64,000 nt of DNA from Pelecanus crispus (taxonomy: Eukaryota > Chordata > Aves > Pelecaniformes > Pelecanidae): the NCBI RefSeq assembly GCF_030463565.1, contig NC_134648.1:48298346-48362345 (forward strand). The letters are read 5' to 3'. Every line of letters begins with the position of its first letter. The stretch's first letter is position 1. The notes below the pieces were generated by a model. The model ran no database searches, was not told where the DNA came from, and saw only the letters and a program-made list of their open reading frames with translations. A program made the translations under genes and the position numbers. Positions 46,860 to 57,099 of the stretch are shown in pieces.

Positions 46860-48555
46860 GAAGATGAAGCCTCCTGAAGTTCCAAAATCGGCCTGCAGGA
46901 CCCTTGTCCTCTTTCTTGGGGAACTCAGGTTGGCAGATCAGGCCCAGCTAGCAGAAACTATTCCTAGGAAGAGCCAGGCCTCTGCACAGCTACTCTCAAG
47001 GCAGGGGAAGCTCCATTTGTCCATTTGCACTGGTCAGAAGAGATTAATGTTGCATTTCTGCACCACTCTGTAAATACCCACCTTACCCAGGCTGTCCTCT
47101 GTCAGCAGCAGCCCATTTCCAGAGTACAAACCCACCATTGTACTGTTTATATTGGTTAATTTGGCCCTGTGGACCTTGTGCCAGGCAATCACATGGCTCC
47201 CTGCTTGCCTCACCTCGGCCTGGATAAAAGTTGAAGTGCAAAATTAAAACATCAGCTATTGGGAGAGCAGGACCTGCCTACTAGGCCATTCCCATCCTGG
47301 TCTCCCATTCACTGAGAGCCCACAGCAGAGCTAATCTCTGCACAGTCAGGATCCAGCCAGGGAGCATCTTTCTGGAGAAGATTGCTTTCCATCAAAATCA
47401 TCTCACTGCAAGCACCCTGGCTGCTCTTGAACTGTAGCCTGCCTAGGCCCTGACCCTGTGTGCCTCCTCCAGCCTTTCTTGCTACTATGCATCAGGAGTC
47501 ATCTTCATGGGGCAACTAGGTCATCACTGAGTCCCTCTCTGACCTCAGATTTCTCTTGGAAACACACTGGTGCTGCTTTCGTCCTTCTTGCCTCTGCTTG
47601 GGTCACATGTTCTCCGATGTGGTCGGTGAGATTCCTTCCTTACAGTCTTGGGCCCTACTAATGCTAATGCCCTAATAAAGCTCATGTCTTCTGTCCCTTC
47701 AGCATTGAAAGCATCTTAGAGTTTCCACTGGGCTGATATATCACTTAGGTGTACAAAGGTATATGTGTATATGTTCCATTTGTATTAATTCTGCTTCCTG
47801 GAAAGATGTATAATCTGAATTGTGTCACCTGCAACATTCAGGTAATCAGATTCTGCTGTAGTCTGAAAACTGTGGATAAGTCTTCTCTCTGACTCCCATT
47901 TTCTGAACTAACCTGTTTTCTGTGCCATCTTCATATGTACCTTTCACCATAGAAGACCCCTCTTTTGACATCCTTAGGCTGTCCTGTCTTAAGGATAGTT
48001 GATCCGAATCACACAGCTTGTTCCCACACGGCCTGGGGACACGCTAGGACATACCATTAGTTTGTATGGCATTTGTTAAGATCTCTGGCAGAGGAGGTAG
48101 TGAGGACGTTGCACTGATAGACTTCAATAAAGCAAGGACAGTTTACACTGGCTGTGAATTTGGCCATTCCTCTTTTTTGAATATTCTCAAGTTTCTACAA
48201 ATACTGATTGTATGAAAAATATTGGCCTAATTTAGTTGGTGCTTATTGCCATGTTTCTAGCTGAACCACACTGCATTTTCTTCTGTGCTCTATTGGCCCC
48301 CTCATCTGAAAAGCTCTAGTCTGCCCTTTGCTTCTGCTGGTGTTGTACACTCTTGCCTCAAATTAGATTCTGGGCTTTATATTGAAAAATATCCTCTTAG
48401 CTCCTATTTTTTTTCTTTTTGTTTGTCTGGCATAAGAGAATGAAGCTTTTATCCAGGTGTGTTTGTGTGTATTTTTCTTTCAAAAAGGCCTCTGGTTCTT
48501 GTTTATCTGTTAAAGATATTTTTATATATTTGAGCACTGGACATGTAAACATGAA
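46860..48555. other. Intergenic sequence, nothing recognised
   Basis: Moderate GC to about 47,650, then AT-leaning with a T-run near 48,407-48,423. No repeat or exon that I can support. Confidence 0.45.
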
Positions 48556-48559
48556 GTAG

Positions 48560-49095
48560 AAGCATAGGAGAGGGCAAGTAAGGTTTGCACGAGTGCAGTT
48601 TGGAAGGTGGGGAGTAGGTAGGAAGGGACGCGTAGACCCTGTAGAGCACCTCTGTGTGAGTCAGGCTTTCAGTGCAAGACTGTGTGTGCTAGGCATGTGC
48701 CCAAGAGGCTCGCGTGCTTGTATGGAGAGGGATCTTCAGATGGGTGTTGGTACGTTGCTGTAAATATGCAGAGGAATTCTATGAGCATGAAAATGTGTGC
48801 GGGAATTGTGAAAGCACGCTGACTCCAACGGCAGCCAGTACATATGCAGGGCTTTGAAAATGTGTCTTTCGTGAGGCTAGTTGCGTGTGCCAGTTCAGAT
48901 GTTTGTGAAGATTTTTGAGGGTCTACATCTATGGTTTGTGTGCCTGGGAATAAGCGCTGTTATCCTGAATGCCTGATTCTGATCTCGCGTGCCAGGATTT
49001 ATTCCAGTGCGGTTTCACAAGCCGCGCTGAAGTGACATCTGAACTACGCTGCTTTGGAATGGGACTGGGGCACTCTCCTGCACGCGTGCATTAAA
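48560..49095. other. CpG-island upstream shore
   Basis: CpG and TG/CA frequency rise progressively (ACGCGT at 48,629, GAGGCTCGCGTGCTTG near 48,706). This is the transition from bulk DNA to the island promoter. No motif is decisive. Confidence 0.45.
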
Positions 49096-49099
49096 GAGT

Positions 49100-49300
49100 T
49101 CGTGTGTGCACAGGAACGCGGATGTCCGAGTGCAGCGATTAGGCTGTGTCGGTGTGAGACGCGGGTCTGTGCGTGTGCGCAAAGTGTGTGTACGTGGAGT
49201 CGTGTGTTTGCGTGTAACCGTGCCTGTGACATGCGTGTACGAAGTGGCACCCCGGTGCGTTGTGCTGCGCACGGGGACTGCTGTCTGGGTGGACGGAGGC
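49100..49300. repeat. Imperfect TG/CG alternating purine-pyrimidine tract on the CpG-island shore
   Basis: The stretch is dominated by GTGTG, GCGTG and GTACG words (for example near 49,150-49,260), grading left into TG-rich sequence from about 48,560. It looks like a degenerated (TG)n microsatellite that has kept or gained CpG. Alternating purine-pyrimidine DNA of this kind can adopt Z-DNA near promoters. Confidence 0.6.
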
Positions 49301-49769
49301 ACGATCGTGCGGGGCGCGGGCAGCTCGAAATAGTCCACGGGGCACCCTTCACCTCAAGGTTTTGCTCTAACCCGAAACTCGACAGCCGGTGCCCGCGAGA
49401 GACAGATTAGCGGGGAAGGGGGAAGGGGAGCGAGCGCTGCCGCTGCCACCGTTCCCGCGGTGGGACCGGGCTGGAGCTGCGATTTCGCGTCCCCCGCGCT
49501 GCCCGCGGCCCCGTCGCCCCAGCTGCAGCGCCAGGCTCGGCAGCGCCGGCGGCCCGCACCGCACCCCGCGGGGCCGGGGCCACCAGCTCCTCCGGCCCGG
49601 GCCCGGGCCGCCCCCGCCGCCTGCCCCGGGGGAGCGCGGCGCCTGCGGGGGGCTGCGGGGGGCCGCCGGGCGCGCTGCCGTGCCGCTGCCGGTGCCGGTG
49701 CCGGGTCCGGCGGCCCCCCCCGGCCGTGCCTCCCCCAGCCGCGCTGCAAGCCCAGCCCCTGCGCGGGAG

Positions 49770-49774
49770 CCAAT
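49770..49774 (+). promoter_or_regulatory. CCAAT box (NF-Y type)
   Basis: AGCCAATAG in a GC-rich setting inside the CpG island matches the NF-Y core and good flanks. It is the only clear CCAAT box in the island and lies about 390 bp before the proposed start codon. Its role is inferred from motif and position only. Confidence 0.45.
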
Positions 49775-50037
49775 AGCCGCCCTGCCGTCTCCATCCGTCT
49801 CCCGGCGTTAAAGCTACAGCGGGGCTCGGGGCGGCGAAATCCCCCGTGGCCGTGTCCTGCGCGCCGCCCGCCGCCCGCCTCCTGCCGCCGCCAGTGTGTC
49901 CGCACGCCGGTGCGGGAGCGGAGCGGCGCGGCGCTGCCTCCCCGCCGCCGCCGCCGCCGCTGCCCCTGCCCCGCCGCCGGGCTCGGGCCGGCGCCCCTTC
50001 CCGGGGCTCCCCGCCCGCCCTGCCCGCTGCAGTTTAG

Positions 50038-50135
50038 TTGTTCTCTCGTGTTTTTTTCTTTCTTTCCTTTTTTTCTTTCCCTCTTTTTCTTTCTTTTTTT
50101 TTTTTCTTCTTCTTTTTTTTTTCCTTTCTCCTCCA
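50038..50135 (+). repeat. Long polypyrimidine (T/C) tract just upstream of the start codon
   Basis: About 98 bases are almost exclusively T and C, with runs of up to about 12 T, embedded in the CpG island. It sits 25 bp ahead of the ATG. It is either a 5' UTR pyrimidine tract or the pyrimidine tract of a 3' splice site: the first AG after it is at 50151-50152. Homopurine/homopyrimidine mirror-like tracts can form triplex DNA. Its length probably varies between individuals. Confidence 0.8.
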
Positions 50136-50159
50136 ACCGGGAATGCTCAAAGTGGACTG

Positions 50160-50209
50160 ATGGACATTTCCGAGCTGTGCATCTCCGACCCGCTCGGCTA
50201 CCACAACCA
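50160..50209 (+). CDS. ESRRB: First coding exon of estrogen-related receptor beta (long N-terminal form), partial
   Basis: The ATG at 50160 opens 16 codons reading MDISELCISDPLGYHN, then the two bases CA of a split codon, then the donor GTGAGT at 50210. The exon therefore ends in phase 2. From memory, predicted vertebrate ESRRB long isoforms begin MDVSELCIPDPLGYHNQ before the usual MSSEDRH start, and ESRRG begins with a parallel MD.VELC segment; two substitutions from the remembered form fit an ortholog. ESRRB is an orphan nuclear receptor that binds extended AGGTCA half-sites and acts in pluripotency, placenta, inner ear and retina. The DNA- and ligand-binding domains lie beyond the right edge. 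The start context has C at -3 and G at +4, so it is not strong. The frame is also open upstream to an ATG at 49896 through GC-rich and poly-T sequence, which I do not treat as coding. Gene identity is an inference from 16 residues; the exon itself is well supported by its donor and CpG island. Confidence 0.66.
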
Positions 50210-50215
50210 GTGAGT
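50210..50215 (+). other. Splice donor of the ESRRB-like first coding exon
   Basis: CCA followed by GTGAGTG is a near-consensus U2-type 5' splice site. It decides the end of the coding exon, because reading on would hit TGA immediately. Confidence 0.75.
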
Positions 50216-50241
50216 GTGCCGCGCCGCGCCGCGCCGGGACC

Positions 50242-50264
50242 GGGCGGGCCGGGGGCGGGCTGGG
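50242..50264 (+). repeat. G-quadruplex-capable run at the start of intron
   Basis: Four or more closely spaced GGG tracts occur about 30 bases after the donor, on the coding strand, preceded by tandem CCGCG units (about 50,219-50,235). Such runs fit the G3+N1-7 quadruplex rule and are common at first-intron starts. Formation is not shown. Confidence 0.6.
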
Positions 50265-50464
50265 ACCGGCGCCGCGTCCCGCTGCGGGTGGGACGGGGCA
50301 GCCACCCCGCAGTCCCGCTGCGTCCCTGCCGCAGAGCCGCCTGCCCCCGCCCCCGCGGGGCACGGGGGTGCCGGGGGGGCGCGCCTCTCCGCGCCGGCAG
50401 GTGCGGCGGAGCCCGCGGAGGAGCGCCCCGGGGGTCGGTGTGTCGGTCTGTTTCCTTCTTGCCT

Positions 50465-53400
50465 CGTAACTTCTCCCTCGAACGCTTCATCTCCTAGGAA
50501 CAGGCAGCTAGCAGTGAGCACGGGCAGCCCTTTCTGCGCAGTTTTACTTTCCATCTGCGCTCGGGTTTTTATTAGATGAATTACTAGGTGTCTGTAAAGA
50601 GACGCGCATATAAAATTACACAAAGTAGAGCCATTCAAGCACTGCCTTTTATAAAAAAAAAAAAAAAAAAAAAAAAAGTCCGCTTCTCACCTGAAATGCC
50701 CTATGGAAATTTAGTTTCCCACAGCTTACGGTTTGGATAGCCTGCCCGGGGAAAGAGTGGAGTGAGTCGGAGGGCTGGCAAGCAGACATCCCGAGCCGGG
50801 ACCGGTGGCTGATACCTTAGCACCTGCTACTGCTCTTTGTATTCCGAAGTGGGCTGTGCCTGGTAATGCTGTGTTTAAAATCACTTTAGCATGTTAAGCT
50901 TGGTTTGATCCTCCTGGGGAAGTTAGGAAACAAGGCAAAATCTTCTCCGTGTTTGCATCCAGCTGACTGGAGCAATTCATTTTCAATGCATTTCCCCTCT
51001 CCGATAAATCTCACCCTGAGCAGAGTCCCCTTTTGTGTGTTTCCATGTTAATCCGTGTGTCACCTACGCAGGTTCTGTGGTGTCATCAGAGGTGGGAGTG
51101 AAATAATTTTGCCTGTTTCATTGCTTTTGTTTTAAGAACACGTTGTATTTAGTAAAATTAAAACAATTAAAACCAAACAAAAACCCCACAATGATACTTA
51201 CCCCTCTTCCCTCATTACAGCTTTTATCTTTCTGTCTCTTGTTTCCTGATATTCCATCTGTCCTTACACTCATTTCTTCTTCTTTAATCCCCTGCTTCCA
51301 GCAGTTTCATTAAAATGAGACTTAGTATTGTTAATAGAAATTAATAATCTAACCCATGTGATTTTCTTTTCCCCACTGGTGCTTCACTTGTGGCTGCTCC
51401 ATTTTGAATTAAAAATAAACAAACAGTTTCATAAGGGAAATGTATTCTGTATGCCACTGGGAGTCTTTTAATATTAAGGCAAAAATAGAAAGTGCGTTTA
51501 CCTTCATTAAAAAAAAAAAAAGAACAAAATGCCGCAATCAAAAGCTAGATCTTCATCACTTACTATATTGTCTCTTAACTTTTTCCTTTTATTTTTTCTA
51601 CTTTTGGAATTGAGAAAGGGAACTCGAACAACATGAAAATTGTAAGAAGTAATCTGCATGTTGTATTCCTGTTCACCCGTTTTACTTTTCCATGGGCTCT
51701 CAGTCAGCTCTCAATAATGTCAAGTGCACCTTACCCATATTCACAACTCTTTGGCTGCTGAGTAGACGGACGAAGGTGGCCCTGGGGGAAGTGCCACTGA
51801 GCCCCTACGGCTTTACAGTAGACAGAGAGTGCTGCTTTTTGAGATGAGAAACTGTTGGAGAGCTCTCTGTTTAAAGGAGTGCTTGGCTTGGTTCTGTGTG
51901 CCAGCTAACATTCTCTTTAACATTGTTGAGGTTGGGGGAGAGAGAGAAATATCATTTAAAATATCTCAACCTCTATTTTTCAATCTCTCTTTAACTTTTT
52001 TTTTTAATTAAAGCAGTACAGCGATGCAGGGAAGTAAGACTAAGTCTGGAAAAAGTTATCGAGAGAAGGAAAAGATGTGAGAAGCCTTAAAAATACAGTA
52101 TATTTAAGGTATATTTGCAATGTGTCAGGTACTGATTTGATTTACATTCTGGTTTCGTTAAGGTTAGATTTCAGATTGCATTCCTCTAGCTGAGGATAAA
52201 AGTTGGCCCAATAGACATCCCTTTAGCCATACTTTTTCTTTCACTGTAACACAATTATAATGTGAACATATAATGTAAATACAGGTATTGCATTTGTGCC
52301 TGTATTGCTACCTATCTGTGTAAGCATATTATCCTTATTGTACTGATCTACTCTTCTGACTGCTAGCCATTCAAAACATTTTAATAGTTGTGTTCCTTTT
52401 TTTTAAAAAAAAAAACCCTGCTTTTAATTACGTGGACAGCAATTTTTGTCAAATTAAAGCTTAAATTAGGAGTGAATTTAAAAATATTGCAAACTGCCTC
52501 TTCTTGTTTAGTTGCTTGTTAAGCTATAGGAAAAACTAGGAGGAAGAGTAGAATGTAGGAAGAGAAGTGGATGTGGTCACTCAATACGTGATCCATACAG
52601 TTACCTGGAAACTGTATTTCACCTCACAGTTATTGAGAGAGAGAGAGAATGACCAAGGCAAAGGAGAGAAAAGGTGACTCCCTTCACCTTGGAGTGTAAG
52701 GAGAACTTAATTTTTGTAACAGTCAGACCCAAGAAGAGTCTGAACAAAAACTAAGCAAAGGAATTCATTGTCCCTAATCGCACTCTTCAGGTTTTGGATT
52801 TCTCTTCCTCAAGCAGTGAAAGTTCCCTTTCCTTTGCCTCTGTGTGTTGATCGGAGGATTACACCAGGAACCTGCGGAAGTTCTGATCGGTGGGTCGTGT
52901 GTTTCCCTCAGTGCAGGATCTTGCAGGGAGAGTAAGAAAATGCTTCTTCCTAATTTTGTGCATGTGTCCTGAGGCAGCATATGTATTTCATTTCTTGCGT
53001 AGGAATCCACTCTTTAGCGACTGCTTACTACCTTTTGGTACTGACCTTTGGGAGAGTTGTTCCTGGGGTAGGTGATGCAGCTCCAAGGAAGAAGATTTGT
53101 ATGAGTTTGAATTGGGAAACTAACAAAGACAATGATTTGTACCTGCAGTTTGTCTCTCAGGTGAGGGCATATGGCGAGAATACATTAGTTACACTGTACT
53201 GGCAATGTCTGTCTGCAGTACAGCGGGAAGGGAATGCGTGTGCAGACGCCACAAATGTACACTGTGACATATAAAAGATGTGATTGTATTCACACAAAAA
53301 CACATATGTGCATCTGTAAATATTTGTGTGTAGGAATATGCACATACATATGATGGTCATACTGAACATTGGTGTTGTGTCTCTTCATATACAAACCTAA

Positions 53401-53700
53401 GGCTGTTTCAAAGGACGGTGAAATATGTCATTTTTACTTTTCCATATTAACTTCCACATCCCAGAGATTTTTTTTCTGCCTAGTTATAGTTGCCGCTAGA
53501 AATGTTGATAGGACTACAAAATTGCCATCTCTGTTTCTAATTAATATTCTACATGACAGACAGAAACTGACCAAGGAACCATCATGAAGGGAAAATAAAA
53601 ATCATTGGCAAATGAGGGCATCCTGCCAGATGCTATGTCTCTTACACTGTTTCCTCTGATGTACAAGAAAGACACATGAGTCATTGGTCCAATGAAAATT
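50465..53700 (+). other. Intron 1 of the ESRRB-like gene, first part
   Basis: No coding signal is seen. The sequence moves from moderately GC-rich to AT-rich by 51,100. It holds an A-run at about 51,508-51,522, a (GA)n run at 52,628-52,645 and a short poly-A at about 52,404-52,416. The 97-codon open frame at 52,981-53,274 has no recognisable product. CpGs survive at 52,850-52,900, which may mark a small regulatory element. Confidence 0.6.
50652..50677 (+). repeat. Poly-A run in intron
   Basis: An uninterrupted run of about 26 A occurs shortly after the CpG island. No retroposed body is recognisable upstream, since the sequence before it is intron start and CpG island. I treat it as a mononucleotide repeat. 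Confidence 0.8.
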
Positions 53701-55850
53701 AAAATTATTTTATGAACAGAAGGAAAAAGTAGAAAGGAATAAGCGATGTATTTGATAGAGAGACGGAAAGGTATAACACTGGAATTTTAGGTCAATGAAG
53801 GAGCGAATCCCAGACCCTGTGACAAAGAATTAACAAAGTTGTTGTCACTGACTCTAATGCACAGACTGAGGAAATGTGACTTGATTTCAGAGGTTACTGG
53901 AAATCTCTATATTCCATGAATGGGAGGAAATCTGAGTCAGAGAATCTGAATGCAACTGTCTGCTCTGAGTATCTCTGAAAGTCTGGGATAGGGAGGAGTT
54001 GTTAATTGGGGAAAGTGGGGAGGGAGTTGTTTGTTTTATTGACAGAATAAATTGAAAAACCTCTGTAAGGGAAATGGCCTAGTTACGGGGTTCCTGACGA
54101 GTTTCCCATCATAGAATGGGGTCTCGGTATACCAGGCTTACCAACCTTGAGTACAAGGTTGAAGAGGAAACTGGTACCTTTAAAGTATTTGTATTAACTT
54201 TTCCCTCCTTTTCCAATTCCACTTGTAAAAGTAAAGATGATCCAATCATTATCAACTATTGAGAAATATGGAAAGATCAATATATTTAAAAAAAATAGGA
54301 TTTTTTTTTCATTGTATTGATTTGAAGTAATCAATAAATATTGCATTTAGCCTGAGAGGGGAAAGACTTTGGAGAGATTGCATCAGAGAAAGTTGCTGTG
54401 ACAGAGATTTCGCATCCCGTTTTCTTCCTCTCCAAGAGAACGTTGCTCTACTCTCCGTGCCCTTTCCGCTGTTATTCCCCAGCCCCGTTTCTGTGCTGTT
54501 ACCACAGCTCAGAATTTCATGTCATTTGAAAACATCTGTATTCTTCAAATAATTTTAGTTAAGTAAGAAGTATTATGCATTGTGTCAGTGGGTCTCTTTA
54601 CCAAATTTTCCAGGGCTCAAAGGATACAAACTCTCTTAGGAAGTGGAAGAAGGGAGAAGGTAAAAGGTTTAAACCTGAGACTAGATGAACTTTACAGGTT
54701 CTGTCGGGAGTACAATATAATTTCTCCAAAGAGTGTAAAATATTTAAAAGGGATTTAAGGAAAGAAATAGTAAAAGTAGAAGAAGATGGTGAGAAAGCTT
54801 GGATATAAAAGCCAAAATCCTTTCCCCAACTTCTCCTTCTAACTTGCGCTCCCCAGTTTAGGAGTTGGGGGTCACAGCGGCAGCTAGTGTTGCACGTCAA
54901 CGATTCCTCTGTAGATTGCAGAGACTGGGAAATTCTTCCTAGTAAGACCTGTTCTTCATTCCATTGAGCTACTGACGGTAACTTTACAGCCAGGGAGCAC
55001 AACAGAATTTTTAGTTTGTGCAGTGTGAGCAAGTAAATTTAGCATCTGTCCAGTACCCAGCAGAGAGGTTCCTAGGTAATGCTGCTATAGAAACTGGGGG
55101 GAAGAAAAGGAAAGATCAGAGCTTCCACAGCAAACTATGAATCAGGTGGTTGTTTGTTTAGCGAAGGGACTTAACAAAGAAGATATTAGCAGTACTCGGC
55201 GATGGTGACCTTGCCGAAAATAGGAAAATCTTGGTTTCTTTCTGTCTTCCCGGTATCGGCTGCATTTGAGTTGTGAATGTAGTCATCTCTATGTAGCTTG
55301 CATGTGTAAAGTGCTTTGTGCCTGTCGCTGAGAACAGAACATTATTTAGTATTATTTATCAGCAATAGCTATTGACCTGGTGAGTTTTACTTCTTAGGAA
55401 TTAAATTGTAGTAACTTACTCTCTGCGTTTGTTTCCACCCTTGCTGTGCTGCCTCTCTCTAAAGCTTTGCCCTGTCTCTCCAGAGCAATAGAGATGCCCA
55501 CAAAATGATCCTTGCAGCTGGAGCACAGTGCACTTTGATTCTTCCAGTGCTTGAGAGTCTGGCTGCTGGCAGTGACTGTCCGTGAGGAGAAACATGCCTG
55601 CTCAAGGTGGAACGCACTGTATAATAATATATTTGTCATGTTTGTAATTGCAAATGTAATTAGCAAACAAGCTCTGGGGGATTGAGGACTTGAAACTTTC
55701 ACTGCACATCATTTGACCCTATCTTGACTGGACCGGAGCTTGTATGCCACTGTTAACTCTTGCTGTTCTTGCAAAGAAATGCTCCTTCTAGTCTGACTGC
55801 TGCTAAGTTTCCCATCTTCCCCCCCTCCCTCTTTTTTTTTTTGCTATGAG
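53700..55850 (+). other. Intron 1, featureless part
   Basis: The stretch is AT-leaning and non-coding. A 144-codon frame on the - strand (54,598-55,032) shows no domain and ordinary composition. A CpG-retaining stretch at about 55,190-55,260 is a possible regulatory patch. No repeats are recognised. Confidence 0.5.
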
Positions 55851-55853
55851 CAG

Positions 55854-56007
55854 CATTGTACCTGTATTTGCTTATACCTTCTGTTATTGTGATGGCAAGT
55901 GCTTATGTTCCTCCTGCGACACAGGCACTAATATTTCCTCTCCTAGCACTTCTGACACAGTCTGGAAAGCATTCTGCAATGCCCTTTGTGAAGAGCACTG
56001 TGTACCA
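55854..56007 (+). other. Candidate cryptic or alternative exon inside intron 1
   Basis: A C-rich then T-rich pyrimidine tract (about 55,811-55,842) leads to GAGCAG, a good 3' splice site ending at 55853. A GTAAGTGC donor follows at 56008. One frame, also starting with an ATG at 55846 upstream of the acceptor, is open across the whole 154 bp and rich in Cys (FCYCDGKCLCSSC, then FCNALCEEHC). The Cys pattern does not match a zinc finger or EGF family I know. The 154-bp length is not a multiple of three, so inclusion would shift frame. It could also be a chance pairing of splice motifs. Confidence 0.25.
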
Positions 56008-56009
56008 GT

Positions 56010-57000
56010 AAGTGCTTTTGCATACTGAGCTGTTCAGTGCATTCCTATCACCACAGGCAACGTTAGTATTCAGTGCCCCTTGCACTTCGCAAAGACAACT
56101 TGCGAAAAGCAGGTGGCAAGCTGTTATCGCGCAACCTGCGATGGCTCTGTGTCCCTGCTGAGCTGGAATTTTTTTGCACTCCCTTTCTGAATGGGGGAGG
56201 AATAAATATGTAAGAAATCCTGTTCATTTTGTTGGATCCTGGCAAATCTCAGTCTAGGATGACTTTGTCGTCCTACACAGAGTATTCCCGATCCATCAGG
56301 ATTTAGCAGACAATGCAGAATCTGTTCATAAAGTCACAAACTTATGTGTGCATAGGAAGCAAAGAGGGCTACTTTGCTTTTTCATGTGAATATTGTCTCT
56401 TATTTGTTTTCTTTTTTGTTTTTAAGATAGGACTTAAATTGCAATAGAATTTCTGATGGGACCGTTCTTGTTTTGGACAGAGTTTTATTTATTCTTGCAT
56501 TTTTGTGTATGTGAAAGGAAACAGGTTAAATGTAGAGAGGGTGGCTGTTTTCATACAATTTTTGTCATGACTGTAAGGACATCTCACAAGTATTGCATCC
56601 TGTCGAAGGCTTGGAAGGAAAAGGAAGCCTATTCTAGTTTCTTCTTGGGTAGGGTAAGAGCCTTTGATGAGAACCCCTTCTTTCAGTCCAGATTTTCCTT
56701 TTCCATTCCCGGAAATTATGTTGGATTTACCATGTATTTTCAGGGTCATATATTTTTCTTAAATTAGAATAGCCTATAATGTGGGCGATGGAAGTGGGAC
56801 CTCCAGCTTGGAGTATCCGGCATAACAGGAGACAATTTCTCATAGCACCTTTTGTTTTGAATTGATTGTCTGTGTTTTACTGCAGCTGGTTTTAGATTAA
56901 GATTTCTTGTTGCTCTGTGTCTACTGTTCTGAAAGGCTTTTTGTACATATGTCATATTTTGGAGTGTTATTTTCTAATTTTTCCCTGTTTTCTCCTGGCA
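56010..57000 (+). other. Intron 1, no feature seen
   Basis: AT-rich intronic sequence. The 103-codon frame at 56,456-56,767 is T-rich chance sequence. A CpG-containing patch at about 56,090-56,150 could be regulatory. Confidence 0.45.
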
Positions 57001-57008
57001 CTTTAAAG

Positions 57009-57070
57009 TTCCCTTTAGTAATAATGGCCCTCAATCTCCGGCGATGGAGCCGTCACTGTGAACAATGCTG
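57009..57070 (+). other. Candidate small exon or conserved element in intron 1
   Basis: A pyrimidine-rich stretch (about 56,970-57,000) ending in TTTAAAG is followed by 62 bp and then a near-perfect donor GTGAGTG at 57071. The 62 bp retain CpGs in an AT-rich region (CCGGCG, GCCGTC). An ATG at 57024 opens 15 codons (MALNLRRWSRHCEQC) and is still open at the donor. It could be an alternative first or 5' UTR exon of the receptor gene, an unannotated exon, or a conserved enhancer containing a SOX-like AACAATG. Only the splice-site bracketing is directly visible. Confidence 0.3.
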
Positions 57071-57099
57071 GTGAGTGTATTGTCTCGCTGTCCTTTTAC

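Larger units (their letters stand above)
49300..50460. promoter_or_regulatory. ESRRB: CpG island / promoter region of the ESRRB-like gene
   Basis: GC content and CpG density rise abruptly here against an AT-leaning background. The densest part is 49,430-50,030, interrupted by a pyrimidine tract at 50,038-50,135 and resuming to about 50,450. It contains many GC boxes (GGGCGG/CCGCCC types) and one CCAAT box at 49770-49774 (AGCCAATAG context). No convincing TATA box is visible; a weak GTTAAAG sits near 49,807. A CCAAT box typically lies 60-100 bp upstream of the start site, so transcription would start around 49,830-49,880. That would give a 5' UTR of about 300 bases ahead of the ATG at 50160. 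CpG islands of this kind are often bidirectional, so an antisense transcript is possible. Confidence 0.85.

Noticed and set aside
49896..50159. N-terminal extension of the ESRRB-like protein from the upstream in-frame ATG
   Set aside because: The added sequence is Ala/Pro-rich then a Phe/Leu/Ser run from the pyrimidine tract. The ATG at 50160 fits the remembered family start.
49354..50497. Open frames of 378 codons (-) and 345 codons (+) across the CpG island
   Set aside because: They are Ala/Arg/Pro/Gly-rich on both strands because GC-rich DNA lacks stop codons. They run through the T/C tract as Phe/Ser or Lys/Glu runs and through the splice donor, with no domain.
50652..50677. Poly-A run as a retrogene tail
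   Set aside because: The upstream sequence is the gene's own promoter, exon and intron start, so no inserted body is present.
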